Part shown: positions 8,867 to 16,810 of the stretch, in pieces
Numbering within the stretch: the first letter of the stretch is position 1
Layout: every line of letters starts with the position of its first letter
From: Arenimonas composti TR7-09 = DSM 18010
Lineage (GTDB): Bacteria > Pseudomonadota > Gammaproteobacteria > Xanthomonadales > Xanthomonadaceae
Direction: 5' to 3'
Length of the DNA: 64,000 nt
NCBI RefSeq assembly: GCF_000426365.1
Contig: NZ_AUFF01000003.1
Span: 248,001 to 312,000 of the forward strand
The notes under the pieces: generated by a model
Database searches by the model: none
The model's input: the letters and a program-made list of their open reading frames with translations, nothing else
What the model was told of the DNA's origin: nothing
Translations under genes and position numbers: made by a program

Positions 8867-9498
8867 GCCTCGCCGGTCGCCTGGTCGGTACGCCGCTGGT
8901 GCTGGGCCTGCGCGGCCTCGTCGGCGCCTCGCCGCGCTGGCTCGGCTGCGCACCGGCGGCGAGCACACGCATCTACTTCGCCAACCACACCTCGCACCTG
9001 GACACCCTGGCGCTGTGGTCGGCCCTGCCCGGCTGGCTGCGGCGCACGACGCGGCCGGTCGCGGCGCGCGATTACTGGGGCAAGCCGGGGCTGCGGAAAT
9101 GGTTCGGCGCCAGCGTGTTCAACGCGCTGCTGATCGACCGCGAACGCAGCGATCCCGCCGCCGACCCGCTGGCGCCGCTCGCCGAGGCGTTGGCCGGCGG
9201 GCAGTCGCTGATCCTGTTCCCCGAAGGCACCCGCGGGCGCGAGCGCGAGCCGGCGCCGTTCAAGTCGGGCCTGTTCCACCTGGCGACGCGCTTCCCGCAG
9301 GTCGAACTGGTGCCGGTGTATCTCGAGAACCTCTACCGCTCGATGCCCAAGGGCGCGCACATCCCGGTGCCGCTGACCTGCGCGGTGCGCTTCGGGGCAC
9401 CGCTGCAGCGCATCGACGGCGAGGACAAGGCGGCCTTCCTGCAGCGCGCCCGCGCCGCGGTGGTCGCGCTGATGAATGCCGGACCGGCGGCGGGCTGA
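8863..9498 (+). CDS. PlsC-like 1-acyl-glycerol-3-phosphate acyltransferase
   Basis: The protein has 211 residues. Acyltransferase motif I is NHTSHLD (the NHxxxxD catalytic pair), and motif III is FPEGTRG, which binds the phosphate of the acceptor. A further VPVY segment matches motif IV. It would transfer an acyl chain to lysophosphatidate or a similar acceptor at the inner membrane. The GTG at 8863 overlaps the previous stop as GTGA, indicating coupled translation. A main plsC gene is expected elsewhere in the genome, so this is probably the operon-specific copy. Confidence 0.85.
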   Translation: MSLAGRLVGTPLVLGLRGLVGASPRWLGCAPAASTRIYFANHTSHLDTLALWSALPGWLRRTTRPVAARDYWGKPGLRKWFGASVFNALLIDRERSDPAADPLAPLAEALAGGQSLILFPEGTRGREREPAPFKSGLFHLATRFPQVELVPVYLENLYRSMPKGAHIPVPLTCAVRFGAPLQRIDGEDKAAFLQRARAAVVALMNAGPAAG

Positions 9499-9508
9499 GG
9501 AGACGACG

Positions 9509-9940
9509 ATGGGACTGTTCGGATTCGGCGATAAACCCGGCGCGCGCTTCGATCTCGCGGCGATCGGCGAGCAGTGGCGGACGCGCGCACTGTCGGCCGA
9601 CCGCACCGCCTCGGTGTCGATCCGGGTGATCGACGACGACTTCGACCGCGGGCCGTTCCCGTTCGTGGCGCTGATCCAGCCGCTGGCGGTCGTGCTGCCC
9701 GACCAGTTCGACCGCTGGACCGCCGCGACCCATTTCGCGCTCGAACGCGACGGCGATGCGCTGCTGGTGCTCGTGCATCGCGAGCCGCGCCTGATCACCT
9801 GGTATGCGCACGCGGCGACGAAGGGGCAGCTCGAGCGCTGCCTGAAGGCGCTGAAGAAGACCAACCCGGTGCGCTGGGGCATCCACCACGACCGCGAGTG
9901 GGCCGACTACGACCGCGCCCGCCTGCACGGAGCCGAATAA
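9509..9940 (+). CDS. Hypothetical protein, possibly DUF695-like
   Basis: The predicted soluble protein has 143 residues and begins at ATG 9509, after a GAGGAG ribosome site. It has a mixed alpha/beta pattern with DDDFDRGPFPF, DRWTAATHF and LITWYAHA segments. This recalls the DUF695 family of unknown function, but I am not certain. It sits inside the phospholipid operon, between the acyltransferase and the CdsA-like gene. Its TAA stop (9938-9940) lies within the left arm of an inserted 87-base inverted repeat, so the native C-terminus may have been slightly different. Confidence 0.6.
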   Translation: MGLFGFGDKPGARFDLAAIGEQWRTRALSADRTASVSIRVIDDDFDRGPFPFVALIQPLAVVLPDQFDRWTAATHFALERDGDALLVLVHREPRLITWYAHAATKGQLERCLKALKKTNPVRWGIHHDREWADYDRARLHGAE

Positions 9941-10021
9941 CGGTGTCAGAGACAGTTATTCCCCTGTTTGCTTCGGTGCCCGGCCTCCCTGCGGGAATAG
10001 CTGTCTCCGACACCGTTATTC
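9935..10021. repeat. 87-base inverted repeat, GGTGTCAGAGACAGTTATT family
   Basis: Two 29-base arms (9935-9963 and 9993-10021) are reverse complements with two mismatches and are separated by 29 bases. An element of the same arm and spacer size lies at 48359-48445, and a single arm lies near 43205-43232. It overlaps the stop of one gene and the 5' end of the next. Confidence 0.9.
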
Positions 10022-10977
10022 TGTTCGCCGGCGTCGTCGGGCTGCTCGTGCTCGCCTCGCTGATCGGCGGCGTGCTCGCCTGGCGCGCGCGCGGCGCGCC
10101 GAACCCGACCGTCAGCAACCTCAACCAGCGCATCGTCGCGTGGTGGTGGATGGTGGCGGTGCTCGGCATCTGCTTCTGGCTCGGCGCCGGCGCGACGGTG
10201 CTGCTGTTCGCCTTCGCCTCGCTGATCGCGCTGCGCGAGTTCGTCACTTTGACGCCGACGCGCTGGAGCGACCACTGGGCGCTCGTCGCCGCCTTCTACG
10301 TCGTGCTGCCGGTGCAGTACTGGCTGATCTGGAGCGACTGGTACGGGCTGTTCGCGATCTTCATCCCGGTCTACGCGATGCTCGCGCTGCCGGTGCTCGC
10401 GGCCTTCCAGGGCGATACCGACCAGTTCCTCGAGCGCACCACCAAGATCCAGTGGGGCGTGCTGATCTGCGTCTACTTCATCAGCTACGCGCCGGCGCTG
10501 CTGCTGATCGACCTCGCCGCGCCCGGCGCCGCGACGCCCGGCCACGGCAGCGAGCGCAACCTGATGCTGCTGTTCTACCTGCTGCTCGTCGTGCAGATCA
10601 GCGACGTGCTGCAGTACGTCTGCGGCAAGCTGTTCGGGCGCACGAAGCTGGCGCCGAAGGTGAGCCCGAGCAAGACCGTCGAAGGCCTGGTCGGCGGCGG
10701 GCTGCTGGCGATCGGCGTCGGCACCGCGCTGCACGGCTTCACCCCGTTCACGCCGCTGCAGGCAGCCGGGATGAGCGCGGTGATCGTGCTCGCCGGCTTC
10801 CTCGGCGGGCTGGCGCTGAGCGCGGTGAAACGCAGCCTCGGCGCCAAGGACTGGGGGCAGATGATCGAGGGCCACGGCGGCATGCTCGACCGCCTCGACT
10901 CCGTGTGCTTCGCGGCGCCGGTGTTCTTCCACCTCTGCCGCTACTTCTTCTCCGCCCCCGCCGCGGCCGGCCTGTAG
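9943..10977 (+). CDS. Phosphatidate cytidylyltransferase family protein (CdsA-like)
   Basis: The C-terminus carries the full CDP-diglyceride synthetase signature: SAVKRSLGAKD, then HGGMLDRLD (about 10830-10898). Eight or so transmembrane helices precede it. It activates phosphatidate with CTP to give CDP-diacylglycerol, which would feed the transferase encoded three genes earlier. The start is uncertain. GTG 9943 lies in the inserted repeat, GTG 9976 lies in its spacer, and GTG 10048 lies just after it. The pattern resembles E. coli YnbB more than the essential CdsA because of the partner genes. The TAG stop lies inside a REP palindrome. Confidence 0.82.
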   Translation: MSETVIPLFASVPGLPAGIAVSDTVILFAGVVGLLVLASLIGGVLAWRARGAPNPTVSNLNQRIVAWWWMVAVLGICFWLGAGATVLLFAFASLIALREFVTLTPTRWSDHWALVAAFYVVLPVQYWLIWSDWYGLFAIFIPVYAMLALPVLAAFQGDTDQFLERTTKIQWGVLICVYFISYAPALLLIDLAAPGAATPGHGSERNLMLLFYLLLVVQISDVLQYVCGKLFGRTKLAPKVSPSKTVEGLVGGGLLAIGVGTALHGFTPFTPLQAAGMSAVIVLAGFLGGLALSAVKRSLGAKDWGQMIEGHGGMLDRLDSVCFAAPVFFHLCRYFFSAPAAAGL

Positions 10978-10998
10978 GAGCGCCTTCAGGCGCGAAGC
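10974..10998. repeat. REP palindrome overlapping the cdsA-like stop
   Basis: A single GTAGGAGCGCCTTCAGGCGCGAAG copy is present. Its TAG is the stop codon of the upstream gene, and its right half codes for the last residues (RQRLRA) of the convergent gene. Confidence 0.8.
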
Positions 10999-11549
10999 CT
11001 TTGCCGGGAAACGAGAATCCGCCGCATCGCGAACCAGAACAGGAACGCGGCGACGACGCCGGCGGCCACGCCCCACCACACCTCCGGCATGCCCAGCCGC
11101 CGCGACGCGAGCAGCTCGATCGCGCCGTCGCGGGCGCGGTAGCGCACGACGTGGGTCTCGAGGCCGCGCTTGCGTTCGAGCTCCACGATCGGCGCGTCCG
11201 CATCGCCGCCGATCCGCCGCCAGAACAGGCGGCCGCCGCCGGGCGCGGCGACATTGCCGCTGGCCGGCACCACCGGCGTCAGCGACGGCCAGCGTTCGAG
11301 CGCGGCGGACAGTTCGGCCGCATCGAGCGCGACCGCGGCGCGCGGATCCTCGCGGGCGACGACGGGGACGTGCAGCGGCGTCGCGTGCAGTGCATCGCCG
11401 GCGGCGAGGTCACGCGCGCGCAGATGCGACAGCGCGTGCGCGACCAGCAGCATCGACGCGGTGCCGACCACCGGCGCGAAGTAGGGCGAGGCGGCGAGGC
11501 GCAGGGGCCAGCGCGGCGGGTGGCGCGGTCTCGGGCTGGCGGCGGGCAT
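10986..11549 (-). CDS. Hypothetical membrane protein with two helices
   Basis: I do not recognise this 187-residue protein. It has one transmembrane helix near residues 27-45, a periplasmic-type central domain and a second helix near 158-178 (WWGVAAGVVAAFLFWFAM). A basic cytosolic end follows, part of it encoded by a REP palindrome. It is 103 bases downstream of an ABC exporter permease on the same strand and may be its accessory protein, although the gap contains a small GGACGG/CCGTCC hairpin that could separate the units. Confidence 0.6.
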   Translation of the reverse strand: MPAASPRPRHPPRWPLRLAASPYFAPVVGTASMLLVAHALSHLRARDLAAGDALHATPLHVPVVAREDPRAAVALDAAELSAALERWPSLTPVVPASGNVAAPGGGRLFWRRIGGDADAPIVELERKRGLETHVVRYRARDGAIELLASRRLGMPEVWWGVAAGVVAAFLFWFAMRRILVSRQRLRA

Positions 11550-11652
11550 GGGTGGACTGTCGAATGCGCGGGGACGGATGTCGAGGGGAACGTTCGCCCC
11601 CGTCCGCGACCCGCGCGGAGCCGCGTCGACGAAGTGCCCCTGACCGCAGGCG

Positions 11653-12414
11653 TCACGCGGCGTCGCGACGGGCGAGGTGGACGATGGCGAGGACCGCGAG
11701 GGCGAGGCCGAGCACGAGCCCGACGGTCACCGCGCGCACCGGATCGGCGTTTTCGGGGCTGGCGAGGGCCTGGATCGGCATCGTCCACGGATAGCGCGGC
11801 GCCCAGTCGGACGACTGCACGATCAGGAAGCCGCCGACGGTCGCGCTCATGCCGGCCGCGACCGCGATGGTGAAGCTGCGGAAACGCAGCGCGATCCAGC
11901 CCTGCAGCGCGAGCATCGGCAGTGAGGCGACGAATCCGATGGCGCCGGTCTTCGCCAGGTAGGCCCACGGCGGCGCGCCGGCCAGGCCGAACACCGGCTT
12001 GGCCACCATCAGCACGCCGCCGCCGAGCGCCGTCAGCAGCACCAGCAGCGCGAACGCCGCCGCGGTCATCGCCACCAGCACGAGCCACTTCGCGGCGTAA
12101 TGCGCCGGGCGCGGCAGCGGCAGCGCGAGCAGGTGCTTCCACTGCTGGTTGCCGTGCTCGAGCCCGGCGAGCAGCGCCGACTGCAGCGTCACGAACAGCG
12201 GCAGCATCAGCACGATCCACAGCCCGTAGACGTTCGCGCCGAAGGCCTGCCACACCTGTTCGCCGCTCATCGGCGACGGTTTCAGCTCGCGCGCGACCAG
12301 CTGCAGCACCATCATCCCGGCGACCACCGCCGGCGCGATCGCGCACATCCACAGCGCCAGCGTGCGGCGCAGCTTCAGCGCCTCCGCCGACAGCGCGCGT
12401 GCGAGCGCGCTCAC
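11653..12414 (-). CDS. ABC-2 type transporter permease
   Basis: This is a 253-residue membrane protein with six predicted helices. It has the EALKLRRTLALW start and the EHGNQQWKHLLALPLPR cytosolic loop typical of the ABC-2 permeases of bacitracin/lantibiotic-type exporters (BcrB, NatB). The GTG start at 12414 overlaps the stop of the ATPase gene as GTGA. With the ATPase it should form an exporter. The cargo cannot be told, and no peptide biosynthesis gene lies nearby. Confidence 0.85.
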   Translation of the reverse strand: MSALARALSAEALKLRRTLALWMCAIAPAVVAGMMVLQLVARELKPSPMSGEQVWQAFGANVYGLWIVLMLPLFVTLQSALLAGLEHGNQQWKHLLALPLPRPAHYAAKWLVLVAMTAAAFALLVLLTALGGGVLMVAKPVFGLAGAPPWAYLAKTGAIGFVASLPMLALQGWIALRFRSFTIAVAAGMSATVGGFLIVQSSDWAPRYPWTMPIQALASPENADPVRAVTVGLVLGLALAVLAIVHLARRDAA

Positions 12415-13325
12415 GCCGCCACCGCCTGCGCGGGTTCGCCGGTGAGGTCGAAGAACAGCGACTCCAGCGAGCGCGCCTCCAGCGCCAGGTGCGACACCGC
12501 GAGGCCGGCGCCGACCAGGCGCGTGTTGATCGCTTCCGCCGGCCGGTCGCCGAGCGGCACGACCAGCGCGTCGCCGTCGCGCTCCACCGTCTCGCCGAAG
12601 CCTGCCAGCAGCGCCGCCGCCCGCACCGGATCGTCGACGACGATGCGCAGCCGCGGCCGCGACCGCGCCCGCAGCGCGGCGATGTCGCCCTCGAAACGCA
12701 GCCGGCCGCCGTGCAGCACGCCGACATGCGTCGCGGTCTGCTCGACCTCGGCCAGCAGATGGCTCGACACGAAGACGGTGACGCCCTCGCCCGCCAGCCC
12801 GCGCAGCAGCGCGCGCAGGTCGACGATGCCGGCCGGGTCGAGCCCGTTCGACGGCTCGTCGAGGACCAGCAACCGCGGCTCGCCCAGCAGCGCCAGCGCG
12901 ATCGCCAGTCGCTGCCGCATGCCGAGCGAGTAGTCGCGCACGCGGCGGTCGGCGGCGTCGGCCAGCCCGGTGCGCGCCAGCACCGCGGCGACGCGCGCGC
13001 GCGGCACGTCGAGCAGCCGGCGCGTGACCTCGAGGTTCTCGCGGCCGGTCAGGTGCGGATACAGCGACGGCGATTCGACCAGCGCGCCGACGTGCCGCAG
13101 CGGCGCGCGGTGCGCCCGCGTCAGCCGTTCGCCGAAGAGCTCGACGGTGCCGGCGTCGGGCCGCAGCAGGTCGAGCAGCAGCCGCACCGTCGTCGTCTTG
13201 CCGGCCCCGTTCGGGCCGAGGAAGCCGTAGATCGCGCCTTCCGGCACGCACAGCGCGAGGTCGTGGACGCCGAAGCCGCCGGCGAAGCGCAGGCTCAGGG
13301 CGTGGGTGGCGATGGCGCGGGTCAT
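12411..13325 (-). CDS. ABC transporter ATP-binding protein
   Basis: The protein has 304 residues. Walker A is GPNGAGKTTT, the ABC signature is the variant YSLGMRQRL, Walker B is LLVLDEPSNGLDP, and the switch histidine follows in SSHLL. The length and the C-terminal extension of about 80 residues fit the drug/peptide exporter ATPases of the BcrA/CcmA class. ATG 13325 is the start. It is translated with the overlapping permease gene. A short intergenic region separates it from the divergent AbiE pair. Confidence 0.9.
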   Translation of the reverse strand: MTRAIATHALSLRFAGGFGVHDLALCVPEGAIYGFLGPNGAGKTTTVRLLLDLLRPDAGTVELFGERLTRAHRAPLRHVGALVESPSLYPHLTGRENLEVTRRLLDVPRARVAAVLARTGLADAADRRVRDYSLGMRQRLAIALALLGEPRLLVLDEPSNGLDPAGIVDLRALLRGLAGEGVTVFVSSHLLAEVEQTATHVGVLHGGRLRFEGDIAALRARSRPRLRIVVDDPVRAAALLAGFGETVERDGDALVVPLGDRPAEAINTRLVGAGLAVSHLALEARSLESLFFDLTGEPAQAVAA

Positions 13326-13470
13326 GGGGGGACTTTGCCCGCGCCGGCATGCAGCCGGGTGGTGCTGGAGGTCACGAAAGGCGTCGCGGCCTCAGTCCGG
13401 GTCCGCGACCCGTGCGATGGCGCGCCGCGCCCACTCCCAGCCCACGCGTTCCGGGAAATCCTGCGTGAGG

Positions 13471-13511
13471 TGAACTTGCACCAGTTCATCCACAAGCCTA
13501 TTCTCCTCACC
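13471..13511 (+). promoter_or_regulatory. Promoter and operator of the abiE pair, probably leaderless
   Basis: TTGCAC (13476-13481) and TATTCT (13499-13504) are exactly 17 bases apart and fit a sigma-70 promoter. The ATG of the antitoxin follows the -10 element by only seven bases, so transcription would begin at or next to the start codon. The -35 element lies within the palindrome TGAACT-N6-AGTTCA (13471-13488), a candidate site for AbiEi autorepression. Confidence 0.6.
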
Positions 13512-14306
13512 ATGCGCGAGGAAAAGGCTGCCTCTCTCAAACGCCTTCTGGCGGACTTCCCGCCAGGCGCCCTCCTGCCCACGCGCTGGCTGACCTCCAA
13601 CGGGTACGCGGACAACCGGCTGCCGCGCTATGTCGCCGGAGGGTGGCTGGCGCGGGCCGGCTACGGGCTCTATCGCCGCACCGGCGCCGAAGCGGACTGG
13701 ACCGACGCCGTCCACGCACTGCAGAAACTACTCGCCCTGCCGCTGCACGTCGGCGGGCTCTCCGCGCTCGATTGGGGCGGCTTCGCGCACTACCTGCGCC
13801 CGGGTCCGAAGACGATCCACCTGTACGGTCCGGCGAAGCCACCCCGCTGGGCGGCGACCGCCATTCCCGGCTACCCGCTGCAGTGGCATTCCGACCGCCT
13901 GTTCGCCTTCCCGCCCGGCAGCGGCGACACCGCGCGGGCCCTGGTCGAACTGAGACCGGACGGCGCGCGGCACGTATTGCGCTTCGCCAGCGAGGAGCGC
14001 GCCTTCCTTGAACTGCTGGACGAGGTCCCGCAGCGCGCGAGCGCGCACGAAGCCGACGCGATCCTCGCCGGCCTGGTGCGGCTGCGCCCGGCCCGCGTGC
14101 AGGCGCTGCTGACCTGTTGCACGAGCTTCAAGGTCAAGCGCCTCTTCCTGGCGCTGGCGCACCGGCACGGGCATCCGTGGCTGAAGCATCTCGATCTGGA
14201 CGCGGTGGATCTCGGGCGCGGCAAGCGCTCGCTGCAGCCGGGCGGCCGGTTCGACGCGCGCTTCCAGATCAGCCTGCCGGCGGACCTCGATGGCAAGCTT
14301 CGATAA
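13512..14306 (+). CDS. abiEi: AbiEi-type antitoxin of a type IV toxin-antitoxin pair
   Basis: The 264-residue protein has an N-terminal winged-helix region (LLPTRWLTSNGYADNRLPRY, then GWLARAGYGLYRR) and a C-terminal antitoxin domain, as in AbiEi. The family represses its own promoter and neutralises the AbiEii nucleotidyltransferase. The ATG at 13512 follows a strong promoter directly. The gene overlaps the toxin by 17 bases, the usual pattern for coupled pairs. AbiE pairs often give phage resistance by abortive infection. The assignment is by domain pattern and by the partner gene. Confidence 0.8.
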   Translation: MREEKAASLKRLLADFPPGALLPTRWLTSNGYADNRLPRYVAGGWLARAGYGLYRRTGAEADWTDAVHALQKLLALPLHVGGLSALDWGGFAHYLRPGPKTIHLYGPAKPPRWAATAIPGYPLQWHSDRLFAFPPGSGDTARALVELRPDGARHVLRFASEERAFLELLDEVPQRASAHEADAILAGLVRLRPARVQALLTCCTSFKVKRLFLALAHRHGHPWLKHLDLDAVDLGRGKRSLQPGGRFDARFQISLPADLDGKLR

Positions 14307-15225
14307 CGCCTACGCGCGACAGCTCGCGCTGCTCGTCGACGTGCTGCCGATCGTCGCCCGCGAGCGCGACTTCGCGCTCAAGGGCGGCACCGCGATCAAC
14401 CTGTTCTTCCGCGACTTGCCCCGGCTGTCGGTGGACATCGATCTCGCCTGGCTGCCGCTCGCGGAGCGTGAACCCTCGCTCGCGGGTATCGCCGCCGGAT
14501 TGGTCCGGATTCGCGCGGCATTGCGCGCGGAGCTGGGATGCCGGGTGCGGGACAGGCAGACAAAAGAGGGCGACCCGGTCGGGTTGCTCATCGAGCGGGA
14601 GCGCACTGCGATCAAGATCGACGTGACGCCGGTACTTCGTGGCACGGTGTTCGCTCCGGAGCTGCGTCGGCTGCAGCCGGCCGCGGAAGACCGGTTCGGC
14701 CTGATCGAGGTGCAGACACTGGGATTCGCCGACCTGTTCGCCGGCAAAATGGTCGCGGCTCTGGATCGCCAGCATCCGCGCGACCTGTTCGACATCATCC
14801 ACCTGTTCGCCAACGAAGGCCTGACCGACGAACTGTGGGCGGCCTTCCTCGTCTACCTGGTGGCGGCGACCCGCCCGGCGGCGGAACTGCTCGACCCGCA
14901 TCGTCTCCCGCTCGACGCCGCTTTCGTCGACGAGTTCGCGGGCATGACCGAAGAGGCGGTCGATGTCGCGGCACTGACGGAGGCGCGCGAGACCCTGGTG
15001 GCCGCCATCCATGCCCGGCTCGACGCGAACGCATGTGCTTTCCTGCTTTCGGTCGAAACCGAAACGCCGGAGTGGCATCGTCTCGCGGTGCCGGCGCATG
15101 TCCCCGACCTGCCGGCGATCCGCTGGAAGATGTTCAACCTGGGGCGACGCGGCGCCGCGAAACGAGCGGCCGACCATCGGCAACTGGTCGATATGCTCTC
15201 GCGGATCCGACAGGCCCTGGTGTAG
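14290..15225 (+). CDS. abiEii: AbiEii-type nucleotidyltransferase toxin
   Basis: The 311-residue protein has the DNA polymerase beta-like core KGGTAINLFF followed by the DIDL acidic pair, as in the DUF1814/AbiEii toxins. A later HPRDLFDI segment matches another conserved motif of this family. AbiEii toxins of this type modify tRNA or other targets with nucleotides and stop growth. The start ATG 14290 lies inside the antitoxin gene. Length and motifs are intact, so it should be active. The cell target is unknown. Confidence 0.85.
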   Translation: MASFDNAYARQLALLVDVLPIVARERDFALKGGTAINLFFRDLPRLSVDIDLAWLPLAEREPSLAGIAAGLVRIRAALRAELGCRVRDRQTKEGDPVGLLIERERTAIKIDVTPVLRGTVFAPELRRLQPAAEDRFGLIEVQTLGFADLFAGKMVAALDRQHPRDLFDIIHLFANEGLTDELWAAFLVYLVAATRPAAELLDPHRLPLDAAFVDEFAGMTEEAVDVAALTEARETLVAAIHARLDANACAFLLSVETETPEWHRLAVPAHVPDLPAIRWKMFNLGRRGAAKRAADHRQLVDMLSRIRQALV

Positions 15226-15249
15226 TTCGACTGCACTCGACAACCGCCG

Positions 15250-15576
15250 CTCGCGAGTCGTGCAGCTGTGGATGCTGCGGATGCTGGTGCGCTGCACGCC
15301 GGCAACGCCGACGACGCGCGCGGCACCGGCTTCGTCATCGACACCCTGTGGTCGGCGATCCACGCCGTCGAGTCGACCGACGGCTACGAGGCCTGCGTGC
15401 GGCGGGCGATCGGGTTTGGGCACGACACCGACACGACCGCGTGCGTGGCGGGCGGGATCGCGGGGATGCGGTATGGGGTGCAGGGGATTCCGGGGAGGTG
15501 GCGGGAGGGGTTGCGGGGGCGGGAGATGGTCGAGCCGCTGCGGGAACGCCTGCTCGCGCGATATACGGAACGCTGA
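15250..15576 (+). pseudogene. Remnant of an ADP-ribosylglycohydrolase (C-terminal part)
   Basis: The frame ending at 15576 encodes the last third of a DraG-like enzyme: GTGFVIDTLWSAIHAV, then GFGHDTDTTACVAGGIAG, where the GHDTDT motif binds magnesium. The N-terminal two thirds are missing. The 5' flank (15258-15288) is nearly identical to the beginning of the AAA ATPase gene at 17418-17448 and lies in a different frame. The piece is therefore a chimeric fragment left by recombination and is not expected to be functional. Confidence 0.7.
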
Positions 15577-15661
15577 AGCCGCCGCGGGCTTCGCCCCGCC
15601 GGGCGACGCGCCTTGCGCGGGGGCGGCGCCCGGCGAGGCGGGCCCGGTCGCGATGCCTGCG

Positions 15662-16075
15662 TCAGTCCAGCGCGGCGACGGCGTCACGCAGCCGGCGCGT
15701 CGCTTCCAGCAGGTCGACAAGGAACTGGTCGTCGGGATCGATATGCCCCTCGTACTCGGCAAGGTTCCGTCGGTCGTGCGCCGCCGAGAGAATGCGCCAG
15801 ATTTCAGGTGGCGAAGCGGCCGTGCGCGGCAGCAACTGGAACACCAGATAGCGATGGTCGGAACGGTAGCCTGTCCGGCGCAGCGCATACAACGCGATCG
15901 CGTGCGCCGCGTTGCAGGCGAGATCGAACCGGCTGTCGAAGCTGAGGGTCTCGTTCGCGGCGTCGGCCAATCGCGCGTCGGCCGAGCCAAGCAGGCCGGC
16001 CTGCTCGCGTGCGGTCGGCGGCTCGCGCTTGAGCTGGCCGTTGCGCACCAGGTTCTCGAGTTCAGCCGAGGTCAT
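15662..16075 (-). CDS. HEPN-domain protein of an MNT-HEPN pair
   Basis: The 137-residue, all-helical protein has the HEPN-type C-terminal motif RRNLAEYEGH (around residues 100-111). An EYxG segment stands where classic HEPN toxins have RxxxxH. HEPN proteins are often RNases kept in check by a nucleotidyltransferase partner. ATG 16075 overlaps the end of that partner gene by 14 bases. The pair is probably a toxin-antitoxin unit. With the catalytic histidine shifted or absent, the RNase role is less certain. Confidence 0.75.
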   Translation of the reverse strand: MTSAELENLVRNGQLKREPPTAREQAGLLGSADARLADAANETLSFDSRFDLACNAAHAIALYALRRTGYRSDHRYLVFQLLPRTAASPPEIWRILSAAHDRRNLAEYEGHIDPDDQFLVDLLEATRRLRDAVAALD

Positions 16076-16676
16076 CGTCCGAGCCGATCACGAACAGCCT
16101 GGGCTGGTCCGCGATGCGGGAGATGAAGTTGTCGGCCTCGTGGCGTCGGTGTTGCCATTCGTCGGGCTTCATCACCTTGGGGTTGACCGGCCGCGCGAGC
16201 ACGCTTTCGACGCCGGTCAGTGCAGCGTACAGATCGGCGTAGGACACGCCGTCGGAAATCACCATCAGGTCGACGTCGCTTCCGGCGCGCTCGCCGCCCT
16301 TCGCGATCGATCCGAATACGAAAGCCGCACGAATGCGGTCGTCGAGCGGCGCGAGTGCCGCCCGCAGTGGCTGCGCGAGGCCGACCGTCTTCGTGATCAA
16401 TCCGACCAGCTCCGGATAGATCGGTGACTTCTCGTTCGCGCGATAGAACTTCTGGTTGCCGACCCGCTCTACGGCGACGAGCCCGGCACCTTCGAGGCGC
16501 ATCAGCAGGCGGTGCGCGGCGCCCGTACCTGCGCCTGCGAGGCGGATAAGTTCCGCGCTCTGGAAACGGCGATCGGGCTGGCCGAACACCAGGCCGAGGA
16601 CGCGCTGCTGGACCGGGGTGAACAGGACGTCCGCGGTGGACAAAGGCGCGGCGTCCGAAGGCACTGGCGTTCCCAT
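16062..16676 (-). CDS. Winged-helix plus minimal nucleotidyltransferase
   Basis: The protein has about 204 residues from ATG 16676. The first 90 form a winged helix (VLGLVFGQPDRRFQSAELIR, then GLVAVERVGNQKFYRAN). The rest is a minimal nucleotidyltransferase with GSIAKGGERAGSDVDL, the GS-x10-DxD active site. This family is common beside HEPN proteins and can act as a self-regulating antitoxin. A longer frame from GTG 16736 would translate through the palindrome at 16672-16702, so the ATG within the palindrome is preferred. It is likely transcribed with the HEPN gene. Confidence 0.8.
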   Translation of the reverse strand: MGTPVPSDAAPLSTADVLFTPVQQRVLGLVFGQPDRRFQSAELIRLAGAGTGAAHRLLMRLEGAGLVAVERVGNQKFYRANEKSPIYPELVGLITKTVGLAQPLRAALAPLDDRIRAAFVFGSIAKGGERAGSDVDLMVISDGVSYADLYAALTGVESVLARPVNPKVMKPDEWQHRRHEADNFISRIADQPRLFVIGSDDDLG

Positions 16677-16702
16677 ATCGGGAATCCTCGTTCCGATTAT
16701 GG
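16672..16702. promoter_or_regulatory. Nested palindrome upstream of the nucleotidyltransferase gene
   Basis: The outer arms are GTTCCCATA and TATGGGAAC, and the inner arms are TCGGGAA and TTCCGA. On the minus strand a CATAAT -10-like hexamer (16701-16696) falls in the outer arm, and the start codon falls in the other arm. This is a good candidate operator for the winged-helix domain of the encoded protein. Confidence 0.55.
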
Positions 16703-16810
16703 GAACGATCGTACCCGCCGAGGGAACGCGCTGCACCTGCGGCAGCTTCCCGCCTGAGCCGCCGGCCGGCGCGGGATACTGCGGCGAGTCATCGTCAGCG
16801 GAGACTTCCT

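Noticed and set aside
15268-15576. A functional ADP-ribosylglycohydrolase
   Set aside because: Only the last third is present; the N-terminal metal ligands are missing.
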